In this document: positions 12,643 to 12,883 of the stretch, piece after piece
Numbering within the stretch: position 1 is the stretch's first letter
Layout of the letters: every line of letters starts with the position of its first letter
DNA from: Rhodospirillaceae bacterium
GTDB taxonomy: Bacteria; Pseudomonadota; Alphaproteobacteria; Rhodospirillales; 2-02-FULL-58-16
Assembly (NCBI GenBank): GCA_013349695.1
Contig: DUZD01000054.1
Span: forward strand, 1-12,883
DNA: 12,883 nt
Reading direction: 5' to 3'
The notes under the pieces: generated by a model
Seen by the model: only the letters and a program-made list of their open reading frames with translations
Told to the model about the DNA's origin: nothing
Databases searched by the model: none
Position numbers and translations under genes: made by a program

Positions 12643-12883
12643 ATGGCAAGGTCCGGCAAAACACGGCCTCGGGTCCATATTCTCATTGGATCGGCCACCG
12701 CTCTTGGTCCCGGCAAGGTGGATTTGTTGCAAGCCATCGCCTCGTGCGGTTCGATTTCGGCGGCGGCCAGGCGCATGGGCATGTCCTACCGCCGGGCGTG
12801 GATGCTGGTGGCTACCATGAACCGCTGTTTTCACGGCAGTCTTGTGACCACCTCGACCGGCGGAACCGGCGGCGGCGGCGCCA
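12643..12883 (+). CDS. ModE-type winged-helix transcriptional regulator, N-terminal part (runs off the edge)
   Basis: The first 80 codons of a gene cut by the right edge. The protein has a basic start (MARSGKTRPRVHI), then LGPGKVDLLQAIASCGSISAAARRMGMSYRRAWMLV, then LVTTSTGGTGGGGA. This is the ModE N-terminal DNA-binding domain: a LysR-like helix-turn-helix (GSISAAARRMGMSYRRAW, residues 36-53) followed by the glycine-rich wing GGxGGGGA. Family knowledge: ModE binds molybdate through C-terminal MOP domains and controls molybdate transport and molybdoenzyme genes. Many bacteria also have short forms lacking MOP domains, and the C-terminus is not visible here. The ATG at 12643 lies 13-14 nt after a GAGGGGGAG ribosome-binding site, slightly far. 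The HTH call is secure; molybdate sensing is inferred. Confidence 0.8.
   Translation, partial: MARSGKTRPRVHILIGSATALGPGKVDLLQAIASCGSISAAARRMGMSYRRAWMLVATMNRCFHGSLVTTSTGGTGGGGA

Noticed and set aside
12403..12834. 143-codon minus-strand open frame across the gene-free region and the ModE-like gene
   Set aside because: It covers both non-coding inverted repeats and the antisense of a recognisable HTH domain. No family pattern is visible. The C-terminal part faintly suggests a repeat-derived reading frame, not a protein.

Overview
The window looks like a piece of an alphaproteobacterial chromosome, most likely Rhodospirillales or a relative. It is GC-rich and tightly packed. The protein sequences have alphaproteobacterial features, including a TyrS with HAGS and KMGKT signatures, an anmK/tyrS divergent pair, and an HscB with an N-terminal CxxC metal knuckle. 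No tRNA, rRNA, CRISPR array, phage gene or intact insertion sequence was seen. The taxonomic placement is inference from protein character, not from a search.

Positions 161-8050 hold one long minus-strand cluster, read right to left: cysE, iscR, a NifS-like cysteine desulfurase, iscS, iscU, iscA, hscB, hscA, fdx, iscX. This is a complete ISC iron-sulfur cluster assembly operon led by serine acetyltransferase. CysE makes O-acetylserine for cysteine synthesis, and the two desulfurases draw sulfur from cysteine. IscU is the scaffold, IscA a carrier, HscB/HscA the dedicated co-chaperone/chaperone pair acting on the LPPVK motif of IscU, Fdx the electron donor, IscX a small modulator of IscS, and IscR the [2Fe-2S]-sensing regulator. 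A good sigma70-like promoter (8132-8160) lies ahead of cysE. A strong A-tract dyad follows directly downstream of it, and further hairpins sit at the iscR/desulfurase and iscA/hscB junctions.

Positions 8258-8905 (+) encode a small alpha/beta hydrolase divergent from the isc cluster. It converges on anmK (8924-9997, -; peptidoglycan recycling), which is divergent from tyrS (10102-11385, +; tyrosyl-tRNA synthetase). A secreted DUF1223 thioredoxin-fold protein (11511-12239, -) follows. After a 403-bp gene-free stretch comes the N-terminal half of a ModE-type winged-helix regulator (12643 to the right edge, +).

The genes themselves belong to known families. I do not see an undescribed protein system. 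The least explained material is non-coding. It comprises the dyad in the cysE leader, the nested inverted repeat in the presumed DUF1223 leader, two perfect 16-18 bp palindromes near that gene's start and promoter, and a roughly 104-nt multi-stem element at 12475-12578 ahead of the ModE-like gene.
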